The notes: a model not told the origin generated them from the letters alone. Positions 28,049-39,391 are shown, counted from the stretch's first letter. The stretch: DNA of 49,241 nucleotides from an uncultured Clostridia bacterium (GCA_946006945.1 CAMFZN010000003.1:1-49241); one strand, 5' to 3'. Numbers and translations are program-made.

Positions 28049-28837
28049 ATGTATATCGATTATACAAGATCTCTTATCATTATTGCTGTTGTACCGGCAA
28101 TAGCACTGATGGTCTATATTTTCTCAAAGGACAAGGTGGAGAAGGAGCCTGCAGGGCTGCTCCTTAAACTGGCGCTGCTTGGAGTGGTATCTACATTTCT
28201 TGCAACCGCGACTGAATGGCTTGGTTCTCTGCTCATAAGCGGTCTTGGGGCAAAGACTCTGGCATATATGGTGGTTGAGAATTTCATCGTGGTCGGGCTC
28301 AGCGAGGAGTTCTTCAAATATATCGTGATGAAGAAGGCCACGTGGAACGATAAGGCCTTTAACTATACCTTCGACGCTGTGGTATATGCCGTATTTGTAT
28401 CGCTTGGTTTTGCACTGTGGGAGAATATTCTCTACAGCTTCTCGTACGGCATGACGACAGCTCTCGTCAGAGCGGTTACATCCATACCGGGACATGCAAC
28501 CTTCGGAGTGTTCATGGGACTTTACTACGGCCTGGCCAAAAAAGCAGATGTCGAGGGCAGAGGTGCTGTGAGCAAGTCGTACAGGCTAATGGCAGTCGTG
28601 ATTCCTGTTCTGCTTCACGGGGCGTATGACTTCATTGCCTCGTGCAAAGGAATTCTGTCGACAATTGTATTCATTGGTTTCATAGCAGTCCTGTTCTTCT
28701 CGGCGTTCAGAAGTGTCAACAGAATGTCAGAAAGAGATTCTGTTCTTATTTCAGCTGATGACACACCTGTTTCAGAGACAGAGGGCGACGAGAACTGTTC
28801 AGCTCAAGCAGGAAAGCATTATTTAGATAAAGAATAA
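28049..28837 (+). CDS. PrsW family intramembrane metalloprotease
   Basis: VGLSEEFFKYIVMKKATWNDKAFNYTFDAVVYAVFVSLGFALWENILY; GHATFGVFMGLYYG; LLHGAYDF. Confidence 0.88.
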   Translation: MYIDYTRSLIIIAVVPAIALMVYIFSKDKVEKEPAGLLLKLALLGVVSTFLATATEWLGSLLISGLGAKTLAYMVVENFIVVGLSEEFFKYIVMKKATWNDKAFNYTFDAVVYAVFVSLGFALWENILYSFSYGMTTALVRAVTSIPGHATFGVFMGLYYGLAKKADVEGRGAVSKSYRLMAVVIPVLLHGAYDFIASCKGILSTIVFIGFIAVLFFSAFRSVNRMSERDSVLISADDTPVSETEGDENCSAQAGKHYLDKE

Positions 28838-28851
28838 CAAGGAGTAAAACG

Positions 28852-29367
28852 ATGGTACTAGAAAAGAAAAGCATAGGGATGTGTATCCTTCTGTCGGTAA
28901 TAACCTGCGGAATCTATTCTCTTTACTGGGTCTATACTCTGCAGGAAGATACTAACAGACTGACAATGAATAATACAGAGCCTACAGGAGGCATGGTTGT
29001 TCTGCTGGACATTGTAACCTGCGGAATCTATGGCGTATACTGGAGCTATAGACAGGGTGAGAAGATTGACAGATACTACGCATCGAGAGGAGACTCGACA
29101 AATACGAATCTCGGACTTCTGTATCTCTGCCTTTTCATCGCCAGCTATTTCGTCGGCTTTGGAATTCTGATCGGACTTGCACTGATGCAGGACAAGGTTA
29201 ACTGCATGATCGACGAAAGATCAGGATATTCAGGAGGCCAGACAGGCGGAGTATACAGAAGCGCGGATTTCTCCGGGAAGTCATCTGCGCCGGAAGAGTC
29301 TCATCACCACGACGACAGTCTCGATGTTGTCATCATCGAGGAGGACGATGTCGAGGTAGAGAAGTAA
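28852..29367 (+). CDS. DUF4234-like small membrane protein
   Basis: MCILLSVITCGIYSLYWVYTLQEDTNRL repeated as VLLDIVTCGIYGVYWSYRQGEKID; His/acidic C-terminus. Confidence 0.75.
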   Translation: MVLEKKSIGMCILLSVITCGIYSLYWVYTLQEDTNRLTMNNTEPTGGMVVLLDIVTCGIYGVYWSYRQGEKIDRYYASRGDSTNTNLGLLYLCLFIASYFVGFGILIGLALMQDKVNCMIDERSGYSGGQTGGVYRSADFSGKSSAPEESHHHDDSLDVVIIEEDDVEVEK

Positions 29368-29384
29368 TAGTTCGGGAGATTGGA

Positions 29385-29786
29385 ATGACTTCGGAAGGCA
29401 AATCGACTGAAATGATCAAAAAGAGAATCGGAAGGGTTGCAGTCACAGCAGCCCTTCTTCTCACTGCGGGAATTCTATACTACCTTGAGCTTAAGTACAT
29501 CGGCTATGGCATCAGGTGTCCGTTCGAGAGGCTTACGGGTTACAGGTGCCCGGGCTGCGGTGTTACGAGCATGGCGCTATGCCTCATTAGAGGGGATCTG
29601 GAGGGAGCGTGGAATTCAAATCAGCTGACATTCATGCTTCTGCCGTTCTATGCATATCTTATGCTGAGGCTTGCATCGGGATACATCAGGACGGGAAGGA
29701 CTGAGCTGCCGGGCAGAATGACTGCTGTGATATGGGTGATTATTGTTTCATATTTAGCTTTTGGCATATGGAGAAATCTTGTATAA
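29385..29786 (+). CDS. DUF2752-like membrane protein
   Basis: CPFERLTGYRCPGCGVTSMALCLIRGDLEGAWNSNQL. Confidence 0.8.
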   Translation: MTSEGKSTEMIKKRIGRVAVTAALLLTAGILYYLELKYIGYGIRCPFERLTGYRCPGCGVTSMALCLIRGDLEGAWNSNQLTFMLLPFYAYLMLRLASGYIRTGRTELPGRMTAVIWVIIVSYLAFGIWRNLV

Positions 29787-29882
29787 TGAGGTATAATGTA
29801 AGTACGAAGGGAGCTTTGCGAGATCTCGAGCAAGGCGATTTGCCTAAAGTAAAAAATTTTTTAAAAATTTTTTAAAAAATGC

Positions 29883-29911
29883 TTGACGACACAACTATCC
29901 GGTGTTATTAT
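29883..29911 (+). promoter_or_regulatory. tRNA-Lys promoter with upstream A/T-tract (UP-element-like)
   Basis: TTGACG (29883-29888), 17 nt spacer, TATTAT (29906-29911); preceded by alternating A6/T6 runs at 29850-29880. Confidence 0.65.
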
Positions 29912-29945
29912 AAACAAGCGGTCGCGAGAGCGGCCTGAAAGATAA

Positions 29946-30021
29946 GGACGATTAGCTCAGCTGGCAGAGCACCTGACTCTTAATCAGGGTGTCCAGGGTT
30001 CGAACCCCTGATCGTCCACCA
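29946..30021 (+). tRNA. tRNA-Lys (anticodon CTT), CCA encoded
   Basis: GGACGAT/ATCGTCC acceptor stem, CTGA-CTCTTAA-TCAG anticodon arm, CAGGGTTCGAACCCCTG T-arm, ACCA end. Confidence 0.95.
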
Positions 30022-30024
30022 CTT

Positions 30025-30054
30025 AACCGCAATCACAGAGATTGCGGTTTTTTT
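30025..30054 (+). terminator. Intrinsic terminator of tRNA-Lys
   Basis: AACCGCAATC-ACAGA-GATTGCGGTT followed by T-run. Confidence 0.9.
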
Positions 30055-30274
30055 ATTGTCTTTATTGATATCGGCTTGAAATGGAGAGGATAGAGGCGAT
30101 AAAAGGGCAAATAACATTGAAATGACAGACATTTTAGTGTACTATTCAAATGTATAATTATAGTTAGAAACACTATGACATTTTTTGACGTGTTTAAATT
30201 TTAGTTCGCCTGAATGAATCAGGAATCGGCTTCCGAGGTGTTTGGATGCGGACAGAATCAGGGAGGTATTTATA

Positions 30275-33181
30275 GTGTTCTGTATTAAGTGTGGAACAAA
30301 GCTGGCAGATGATGCCAGATTCTGCAGCAACTGTGGTGCAAGGGTTGTTTCTCTCGAGGAGATAGCGCCTGAGGCAGAGAGAAGAGAAGATGAAGTCTCA
30401 ACAACTTCAGTTCCTTCTTTTGAAGCACCAGAGGTTGAAGCAATAGCAAAGGAAGATGCACCGGAGCCAAAGCCGCTCTCAGCCTTCGATCTTAACTGGG
30501 AGACAACTGACGATGAGGCTCCATCAAAGAGCGCATTCGACAAGAGGGTATCATTTGACTGGACATCAGTTATTGATGAATCACATAGAAAGCCGGTTGG
30601 AGAGATAAGGTCTCCATGGGATCCGGTTCCTGAGAACGAGACGGTTTCGGAGATTCCTGTACCGGACACATCGGCTCCATATGAGTCAAGAATTGATGAC
30701 GAGCTTGCTAAGGAGTTCGAGGGAATCGATGTAACGCCTACCACAGAGAAGGGAAGAACGCTTACCTTTATTGAGATTCTCAAGAAGGAAAGAGAAGAGA
30801 AGGAAAGAGCAGAGCAGGCCAGAGTTGAGGCGATGACTGAAACATCTGAGGAGGGGGACTTCTCAGAGTTTGATAATGCAGCTGAGAGCATGACAGAGAT
30901 AGAGACCCTTAAGGCTTCAGGGCAGATGAACTCACATGTAACAGAGGAAGAACCTGAACAGGTGGCAGAAACTGAGATCGAGACGGCTGAGCCTGCAGAG
31001 GCTGAAGAAATCGTGTCTAATCTGTTTGAGATGCCGGAGATTAAGCCTCTTGAGGAAGCACCTAAAGAGACAATAATCGGACTGTCAGAGCTTATTGAGA
31101 ATGAGCCTGCACCTGCACCTCAGTCATTTGTTCAGCCTGCAGAATCTGAGATGGAAGACATCAAGGCAGCATATGATGAGGCTAAGGCAGAGCTCCCTAG
31201 ATTTGAGATGCCTGCATTTTCATTCAGCGATGAGGATGAGGATGAAACTGAATCCCTGGATTACCTTGATATTGAGGATGAAGAGGATGACAGTTCGGAT
31301 GCAGAGGCTTATTCGGAGCCGGAGGAAGCTGTTGAGTCAGTAGAGGATTTATATCTCAGCGGTTCTTTTGCAGAGGAAGCAAAGGAGGACAGTCAGCAGC
31401 CGGAGACAGCAGAAGTATATTCAGAGCCTGAGCAGGAGCAGATATCGGAGCCTGAAGCAGCCCATGAAATACCTGAACTGTCTGAGGATAATGAAACACA
31501 TGAGGAGACAGAGACTGCAGCAGAAGAGCCTTCGGCAGCAGCTGAGTTTTCTGATGAAATAAGCGAGCTTGAGAGAGCCCTTGAGGAGGAGAGACAGTCA
31601 ACTGCAAGACTTGAGGCTGAACTGGCTGCAATAATCGCATCAGGAAACGGTCACATTTCAGGAACACACGATCTTGAAGAGCCAAAGCATGAGGTAGATG
31701 CTCAGGATCTCTATGAAGCAGCTGATGATTCTGCAGCAGAGCCTGCAGAAGAGATAGAGGAGGCTGCTGCACCTGTAGAGGAAGCAGAGGAGGCTGTGAC
31801 TGAAGCAGTGGCATCGTCTGAATATGAGAACTACGAGGATGGAATTGACGCTCTTATCGCTGAGCTTTCGGGTGAGAAGGAAGAGGTCGAGACAGAATCA
31901 GACGAGGAAGAGTATGATTTCGATTCAGAGTTTGATGATGCCGGCGCAGATGAGGAGGCTGAGGATTACTTTGCAGAGATGATTGACTCCGTTGTTGAGA
32001 AGAGCAATGAGGAGCCGGAGGAGGATGCGCTTACACTCGAGGATATTTTCGGTGAAGAGACAGCAGAGTCTGAGCCTGAAGCAGAGGTTCCTGCGGATGA
32101 GCTCGAAGAGCTTCCTGAGGCACCAGCTGAGGAGGCAGAGCTTGATCCAATAGAGTCAGAGATTGCAGCTCTTAAGAGAAGACTTGCTGAGCTTATTTCG
32201 GAGAAGGAAGAGGAGGAGGCAGTTCCTGCTAACCCTGCGGCACCTACAATGGAAGAGCTTTTCCCTGAGGAGGATATTCTTGCAGAGACAGCAGAGCTTC
32301 CGATTGGGGATGCTGCTTCTGAGGAGCCTGCAGCGGAGCCTGTATCTGTAATGAATCAGACAGAGCCTGTATATGAGCCTGAAGTTCTCGCCGATGAAGA
32401 GTCTTCAGAGCCTGAGGTTTCAGAGCCATCTGAGACAGAGGACGTTGAGGTTGAGCAGGCATATGAAGCTGTCCTTTCAGATGCTCCAAGGAACGAAGCT
32501 CTCGATGATATTGCTCACGAGGCAGAGAATGCAATGTCAATAGAGGAGCTTGAGGCTGAGCTCTTCGGAGACGACATGCTGGGCGAAGACGGAGAGATGG
32601 AGGCTACAAGAAAGATTGACAAGTTCTACACTCTCTACAAGAAGAACGAGGAGTTCCAGAAGCTGCTTGATGATGAGTACAACAGACTTCAGATTGAGGA
32701 TGATCTTCCTGAGGAGATTACAACAAGCCTGAGTGATGAAACTATCACACAGCTCGATAACCTGATTATGCCAACTGAGGATGTATCAGAGGAGCCTGCG
32801 CCAGAGGAAGCTGAAGCAGCAGAAGAAGAGTCTGCGGAAGTAGAGCCTGAGGCAGCTGCATCTGTAGAATCTGAGACAGCTCCTGCACCTGTAGAGGAGG
32901 AAGCTCCTAAGCTGTCAAAGAAAGAGGCTAAGAAGGCTGCAAAGGCTGAAGCTAAGGCAAAGAAGGAGAAGGAGCTTGAGCTTGAGGACGAAGAGGAGGG
33001 CGGTCTTGCGCTTACTGTAATTGCAGTAATCATCGCAATCATTCTGGTATTCCTTCTTGCTGCAATTCTCATTCTCAACTTCGCACCTGACAGTGCCCTT
33101 GGAATGAAGCTTGATTCAATCATTCAGTCAATTTCATATTTTGGTACAGATATCAGCGGTGATGACGGATATTTGCTATAA
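30275..33181 (+). CDS. Giant acidic zinc-ribbon protein with a single C-terminal TM helix
   Basis: GTG start at 30275 with GGGAGG RBS; N-terminal FCIKCGTKLADDARFCSNCGARV; about 850 aa Glu/Ala/Asp/Ser-rich; KKAAKAEAKAKKEKE then LALTVIAVIIAIILVFLLAAILILNFA TM. Confidence 0.85.
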   Translation: MFCIKCGTKLADDARFCSNCGARVVSLEEIAPEAERREDEVSTTSVPSFEAPEVEAIAKEDAPEPKPLSAFDLNWETTDDEAPSKSAFDKRVSFDWTSVIDESHRKPVGEIRSPWDPVPENETVSEIPVPDTSAPYESRIDDELAKEFEGIDVTPTTEKGRTLTFIEILKKEREEKERAEQARVEAMTETSEEGDFSEFDNAAESMTEIETLKASGQMNSHVTEEEPEQVAETEIETAEPAEAEEIVSNLFEMPEIKPLEEAPKETIIGLSELIENEPAPAPQSFVQPAESEMEDIKAAYDEAKAELPRFEMPAFSFSDEDEDETESLDYLDIEDEEDDSSDAEAYSEPEEAVESVEDLYLSGSFAEEAKEDSQQPETAEVYSEPEQEQISEPEAAHEIPELSEDNETHEETETAAEEPSAAAEFSDEISELERALEEERQSTARLEAELAAIIASGNGHISGTHDLEEPKHEVDAQDLYEAADDSAAEPAEEIEEAAAPVEEAEEAVTEAVASSEYENYEDGIDALIAELSGEKEEVETESDEEEYDFDSEFDDAGADEEAEDYFAEMIDSVVEKSNEEPEEDALTLEDIFGEETAESEPEAEVPADELEELPEAPAEEAELDPIESEIAALKRRLAELISEKEEEEAVPANPAAPTMEELFPEEDILAETAELPIGDAASEEPAAEPVSVMNQTEPVYEPEVLADEESSEPEVSEPSETEDVEVEQAYEAVLSDAPRNEALDDIAHEAENAMSIEELEAELFGDDMLGEDGEMEATRKIDKFYTLYKKNEEFQKLLDDEYNRLQIEDDLPEEITTSLSDETITQLDNLIMPTEDVSEEPAPEEAEAAEEESAEVEPEAAASVESETAPAPVEEEAPKLSKKEAKKAAKAEAKAKKEKELELEDEEEGGLALTVIAVIIAIILVFLLAAILILNFAPDSALGMKLDSIIQSISYFGTDISGDDGYLL

Positions 33182-33195
33182 TTGGAAGTTTACGT

Positions 33196-33221
33196 GCAGC
33201 GACAGTCTGATCTGTCGCTGC
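33196..33221 (+). terminator. Perfect 10-bp hairpin, possible intrinsic terminator/attenuator
   Basis: GCAGCGACAG-TCTGAT-CTGTCGCTGC, followed by an imperfect T-rich tract. Confidence 0.5.
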
Positions 33222-33258
33222 TGTTGTATTATTACCGGATTATCCGGGGAGGAATAAT

Positions 33259-36150
33259 ATGAGAAAATTTCAGAATTTTGAAACATACACTCAGCCCGAT
33301 CAGGAAAGACCGGTGCGAACGAAAAAAGCCAGAAGGAAAGAAAGAAAACAGCACAAGGGACTCGGAGTATTCATTAGCGTAGTAGCCATTGTCTGTGCCC
33401 TTATAGCAGGCCTTGCCGGATACATTACTGACTGGCTGTGGTTCAAGGATCTGGGATACACTGCAGTGTTCTGGAAGGAACTGCTTACCAAGCTCGAGCT
33501 GGGCATCCCTGTATTCATTGTTATTACACTGCTTGTAAGATTCTATCTGAGAACACTTAAGAACGGATATTTCAGAAAGATCGAATCGCACGAGATACCT
33601 GATGAGAGGAAGCTTAATAAGGTCTCATGGGTTCTGGCTGCACTTACAGGACTGGTGTCGGCAATCGTTTCTGCAAAGACGCTGTGGCTAAGCTATCTGA
33701 GCGCAGCTAACTCGACAGGCTTCAGCCTGAAGGATCCGATTTTTAACCTGGACATATCATTCTATGTGTTCAAGCTGGCATTCCTTACCAAGCTGAACAA
33801 TCTCGTAATATTTGCGGTAATTGGAATAATAGTGGTTACGGTTATCTATTACACCATGCTTGTTTCGGTAAGAACTCCTGATTTCTTCGAGCGTGAGGAG
33901 GAGCCTGAGTTTGAGGCTGAGCCTGAGCCTGAGGAACCATTCAATCCTTTCAATCCGGGTACCTTCAGAAAGAAGCAGGCACCGAAGAGAAAGATGCAGA
34001 TTAACGAGGGCAACATGCACATGCTTCTCAGCATTGCTTCAGGAAAGCTTACCTTCCTCGGCATCATCCTTTACCTGATGGTGGCTGCAGACTTCGCACT
34101 GAAGCAGTTCAACCTGCTTCATGCTCACACAGGTGTTGTATATGGCGCCGGATTCACGGATGTTAACATCACGCTGTGGATATACAGGGCGGTAATGGTA
34201 CTCTGCGGAGTCGGAGCAATAGCTCTTGCGATTCACATGCGCAAAAAAGAATACCGCAAGCTGCTGAGAGTTCCCGTGCTGATACTGATTGTTTTTGCAC
34301 TCGGAACAGGCGCTTCAATCCTTGTTCAGAACCTCGTAGTTAGTCCTGACGAGATAAACAAGGAGACCAAGTACTTAAACAACAACATCGAGTATACAAG
34401 ATATGCTTACGGACTTGATGACATAACTGTTGAACCATATGCGGCAGACAATTCCCTGACAGGAAACGTCATTGCGGACAATGACCAGACAATAAGCAAT
34501 ATCAGAATCAACGACTATGCTCCGGTTGAGCAGTATTACAATCAGACACAGAGCATAAGACAGTATTACAAGTTCAATGACGTTGATATCGACAGATATA
34601 CAATAAACGGCAAGCTTACTCAGACATATCTTTCGGCAAGAGAGATTGATGAGGAGAAGATCTCCGATACATGGATCAACAGACATATCAAGTACACTCA
34701 CGGCTACGGAACTGCAGTATCACAGGTTAACGCCGTTACTGCAAGCGGACAACCGGATGTAGTTGTAGGAAACATTCCTCCTGAGGCAGAGTCAAAGGAG
34801 CTTGAGATTACAAGACCTGAGATATACTTCGGAGAGCTGACCAACGACTACATTATTGTAAACACCAAGGAGTCAGAGTTCGACTACCCTGACGGTAGCG
34901 AGAATAAGTACACAAAGTACGAGGGAAAGAAGGGAATAAAGCTCAATCTCTTCAACAGAGTTCTTTATGCAATAAGAGAGGGAAGCCTTAAGATTCTCGT
35001 ATCCGGAAATATTACTTCGGAATCAAAGATAATCTACAACAGAAATGTTGTGGAAAGAGTCAGAAAGATAATGCCGCAGCTGTCATATGAGGATGATCCT
35101 TATATGATAAATGTTGACGGAAAGCTCTACTGGGTTGTAGATGCATATACAACAAGTGCATACTACCCATATTCAGAGCCATACTCAGGAGAAATCGGAT
35201 CGACCAACTATATCAGGAATTCGATTAAGGTAGTTGTTGATGCATATGAGGGAAGCGTTAACTACTACATAGCTGACAAGGATGATCCTATTGCGAAGAC
35301 ATTCAAGAAGATCTATCCAAGTCTTTTCAAGGATTACTCAGAGATGCCTGAGAACATGAGAAGTCACATGAGATATCCTAACACTCTCTTCAAGATCCAG
35401 GCCGGAGTGTACTCCAAGTATCACATGACAGATGCAAAGGTCTTCTATCAGAAGGAGGACATGTGGGACATCGCTCACCAGATCTACGGAACAGAGAATG
35501 TTCAGATGGAGCCAAGCTACTACATCTTCAAGCTTCCAAGCGAGGACAAGGCAGAGTTCATGAACATGATTCCGTTCACACCTAAGTCGAAGCAGAACAT
35601 GACTGCTCTGATGATGGCAAGAAACGATCAGGAGAATTACGGCAAGCTGGTAGTATACACCTTCCCTAAGAACAAGACTGTATACGGACCAATGCAGATA
35701 GAGGCTCAGATTGATCAGAATACAGAGATCTCTAAGGAGTTCTCGCTATGGAACGACTCCGGCTCGAAATACTCAAGAGGCGACCTGTTCGTAATTCCAA
35801 TCGGCACTTCGCTGCTGTACGTAGAGCCTGTTTACCTTGAGGCTTCAAATGAGGCAATTCCTGAGGTAAAGAGGGTAATCGTCGCATACGGAGACAGAAT
35901 AGCTTACGAGAAGACTCTTGGAGAGGCGCTTTCGAGTCTGTTCGAGGGCAATTTCGACGGAGTTGACAGCAACAACACAGATGGAAGCTCGGGCGTTTCT
36001 GCAGGTGGAGAGTCACTCGAATCGCTGGCAAGAAAGGCTAACTCAGAGTATGAGGCAGCGGTAGAGTGCCAGAGACAGGGCGACTGGGAAGGCTACGGAA
36101 AGCATCTTGACAAGCTCGAGAGCTATCTGAAGAAACTGGCCGGCAACTAA
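33259..36150 (+). CDS. UPF0182 family membrane protein
   Basis: 963 aa; multiple N-terminal TMs; WFKDLGYTAVFWKELLTKLELGI; DEINKETKYLNNNIEYTRYAYGLDDI; long extracytoplasmic C-terminal domain. Confidence 0.9.
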   Translation: MRKFQNFETYTQPDQERPVRTKKARRKERKQHKGLGVFISVVAIVCALIAGLAGYITDWLWFKDLGYTAVFWKELLTKLELGIPVFIVITLLVRFYLRTLKNGYFRKIESHEIPDERKLNKVSWVLAALTGLVSAIVSAKTLWLSYLSAANSTGFSLKDPIFNLDISFYVFKLAFLTKLNNLVIFAVIGIIVVTVIYYTMLVSVRTPDFFEREEEPEFEAEPEPEEPFNPFNPGTFRKKQAPKRKMQINEGNMHMLLSIASGKLTFLGIILYLMVAADFALKQFNLLHAHTGVVYGAGFTDVNITLWIYRAVMVLCGVGAIALAIHMRKKEYRKLLRVPVLILIVFALGTGASILVQNLVVSPDEINKETKYLNNNIEYTRYAYGLDDITVEPYAADNSLTGNVIADNDQTISNIRINDYAPVEQYYNQTQSIRQYYKFNDVDIDRYTINGKLTQTYLSAREIDEEKISDTWINRHIKYTHGYGTAVSQVNAVTASGQPDVVVGNIPPEAESKELEITRPEIYFGELTNDYIIVNTKESEFDYPDGSENKYTKYEGKKGIKLNLFNRVLYAIREGSLKILVSGNITSESKIIYNRNVVERVRKIMPQLSYEDDPYMINVDGKLYWVVDAYTTSAYYPYSEPYSGEIGSTNYIRNSIKVVVDAYEGSVNYYIADKDDPIAKTFKKIYPSLFKDYSEMPENMRSHMRYPNTLFKIQAGVYSKYHMTDAKVFYQKEDMWDIAHQIYGTENVQMEPSYYIFKLPSEDKAEFMNMIPFTPKSKQNMTALMMARNDQENYGKLVVYTFPKNKTVYGPMQIEAQIDQNTEISKEFSLWNDSGSKYSRGDLFVIPIGTSLLYVEPVYLEASNEAIPEVKRVIVAYGDRIAYEKTLGEALSSLFEGNFDGVDSNNTDGSSGVSAGGESLESLARKANSEYEAAVECQRQGDWEGYGKHLDKLESYLKKLAGN

Positions 36151-36182
36151 GACAAAAGGGAACAATCATTAAAGACAGGGGG

Positions 36183-38105
36183 ATGACAATGCATAAATTT
36201 GATCTTGACAAGATGCTGTATACGCTGACGCCGGATGAGCACGATGTGATTACTGTGAGCAAGCTTCTCACAGCGCATCCGGAGGTAAAATTCGTATCAC
36301 TTACAGGTGTTGACCTTGGCAACCACAACACAGACGAGAAGATTCCGGTAAGGACCTTCATAGAGGATATGGAGAAGGTTCTCGAGTCCGGAGTGCAGAC
36401 TGACGGATCATCAGTTGCTCTTCCTGTCATTGCAGACCTTTCTAATGCAAGAGTAGATATCGTGCCGGATATGGATGTTAACTGGTATGTTGAGTACAAC
36501 TGGAACAACATCGACTCCAAGACAGGCCTTCCTGTGGGAACACTCAGAATCCCGTCCTTCCTTAAGCACAACGGAGAGGATTTCGTAGGATCAAGAGCGT
36601 TCCTCAAGAGAGCTGTAAAGCGCTTCGGAGACGAGCTCGAGAATATTGTAAGAGCTAATCCTTATGTTATTGAGCACATTGGCGGGGTCGACAACGTCGA
36701 TGATATCGAGAAGCTGTCTCTGACTAATGCAACTGAGCTCGAGTTCTGGGTCAAGACACCTGATGACAGGGCGGACAGAGACCAGCTCTTCACCTCACAG
36801 GAGCTTAAGGAGCAGTACTGGAAGAGAACAATCGGACCTGTTGGAACTGCACTTGAGCAGACACTGGAGGTTCTCGATCACTACGGCTTCGGCGTTGAGA
36901 TGGGTCACAAGGAGGTAGGTGGAGTACGTGCCAAAATGGGCAACTCCGGACAGTATGACCACATCATGGAGCAGCTTGAGGTTGACTGGAAATACGCGAG
37001 CCCTATGCAGGCTGCAGACAACGAGAGCCAGGTAAAGCATATCGTAAGAGATATCTTCAGATACAACGGACTTGAGGTTACCTTCCTCGCAAAGCCGGTA
37101 TACGGAGTTGCAGGTAACGGAGAGCACACACACTTCGGTGTGGCAGCAAAGCTTAAGGACGGCAGACTCATCAACTTGTTCGAGTCTTCAGACAGAGAAA
37201 ACGAGTTCATGAGCCCTATAGGCTATGGTGCTCTGATGGGAATTCTCAGAAACTATGAGATCATGAACCCTATCGTATGTCCGACACACGATGCCTTCCA
37301 GAGGCTGAAGCCGGGCTTCGAGGCTCCTGTATGTATCGTAACATCTCTCGGAAAGGGACATGATACACCGTCACGTAACAGAACAGTCCTCATCGGACTT
37401 GTAAGAGATTTCGAGAACCCTCTGTCAACAAGATTTGAGCTTAGATCTCCAAATCCTCACAGCAATACATATCTTATTATCGGAGCAGGCTATAACCTGA
37501 TGCTCGACGGAATAAGAGCATGTCTTGAGGCGGGCAAAACCTCAGCAGACCTGGAGAAGTCAATCTCGAAGTCATACGGCGAGGAGGATTTCTATCTCGA
37601 GAAGAACAGAGAGTACAGATGTGAGAAGAATGTTTTCACAGAGTTCACCCCTGAAGAAAGAGAGCGGCTCTTCGGCAAAATGCCGGCAACAGTATGGGAG
37701 AACTTCAAGGCGTTCGACATATATAAGGACAGAATGGATATTCTGACAGGCGGAAGTGCTGTTGACGCAAAAATCATAGAGTCATTTACAGCGCAGATGC
37801 TTCTTAAGTGGACAACAGAGTATCATGACAGAAGACTGTCCAACCAGATGGATTTCCTCAGAGGATGCAAGCTTCGTCACGACGAGGAGGCAACAGATTA
37901 CGATCTTGAGAACTGGAAGAGTGTCAAGGAGCTTAGGGATCTTCTCGGCAAGGACTCTCTTGAGAAGATGTCACTGCTCTCGCAGGCTAAGAAAGCACTT
38001 GATGACGGTGACCTCGAGAAGGCATCGGATCTTGAGCTTGAAATCCAGACAGCAACAGAAAAACTTAGAAAAGAATACAACAGGTATATCAAGAACCTGT
38101 TTTAA
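36183..38105 (+). CDS. Glutamine synthetase family protein
   Basis: VQTDGSSVALPVIADLSNARVDIVPD, AGNGEHTHFGVAAKL, RFELRSPNPHSNTYLIIGA. Confidence 0.88.
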   Translation: MTMHKFDLDKMLYTLTPDEHDVITVSKLLTAHPEVKFVSLTGVDLGNHNTDEKIPVRTFIEDMEKVLESGVQTDGSSVALPVIADLSNARVDIVPDMDVNWYVEYNWNNIDSKTGLPVGTLRIPSFLKHNGEDFVGSRAFLKRAVKRFGDELENIVRANPYVIEHIGGVDNVDDIEKLSLTNATELEFWVKTPDDRADRDQLFTSQELKEQYWKRTIGPVGTALEQTLEVLDHYGFGVEMGHKEVGGVRAKMGNSGQYDHIMEQLEVDWKYASPMQAADNESQVKHIVRDIFRYNGLEVTFLAKPVYGVAGNGEHTHFGVAAKLKDGRLINLFESSDRENEFMSPIGYGALMGILRNYEIMNPIVCPTHDAFQRLKPGFEAPVCIVTSLGKGHDTPSRNRTVLIGLVRDFENPLSTRFELRSPNPHSNTYLIIGAGYNLMLDGIRACLEAGKTSADLEKSISKSYGEEDFYLEKNREYRCEKNVFTEFTPEERERLFGKMPATVWENFKAFDIYKDRMDILTGGSAVDAKIIESFTAQMLLKWTTEYHDRRLSNQMDFLRGCKLRHDEEATDYDLENWKSVKELRDLLGKDSLEKMSLLSQAKKALDDGDLEKASDLELEIQTATEKLRKEYNRYIKNLF

Positions 38106-38116
38106 CGGAGGAATGA

Positions 38117-39390
<1,274 letters not shown>

Positions 39391-39391
<1 letters not shown>

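Noticed and set aside
30142-30891. Minus-strand 249-aa Ser-rich ORF
   Set aside because: Reverse complement of the Glu-rich coding sequence gives Ser/Leu-rich spurious frames; no homology-like motifs.
32689-33123. Minus-strand 144-aa Ser-run ORF
   Set aside because: Same artifact: antisense of GAG/GAA/GCA-rich codons.
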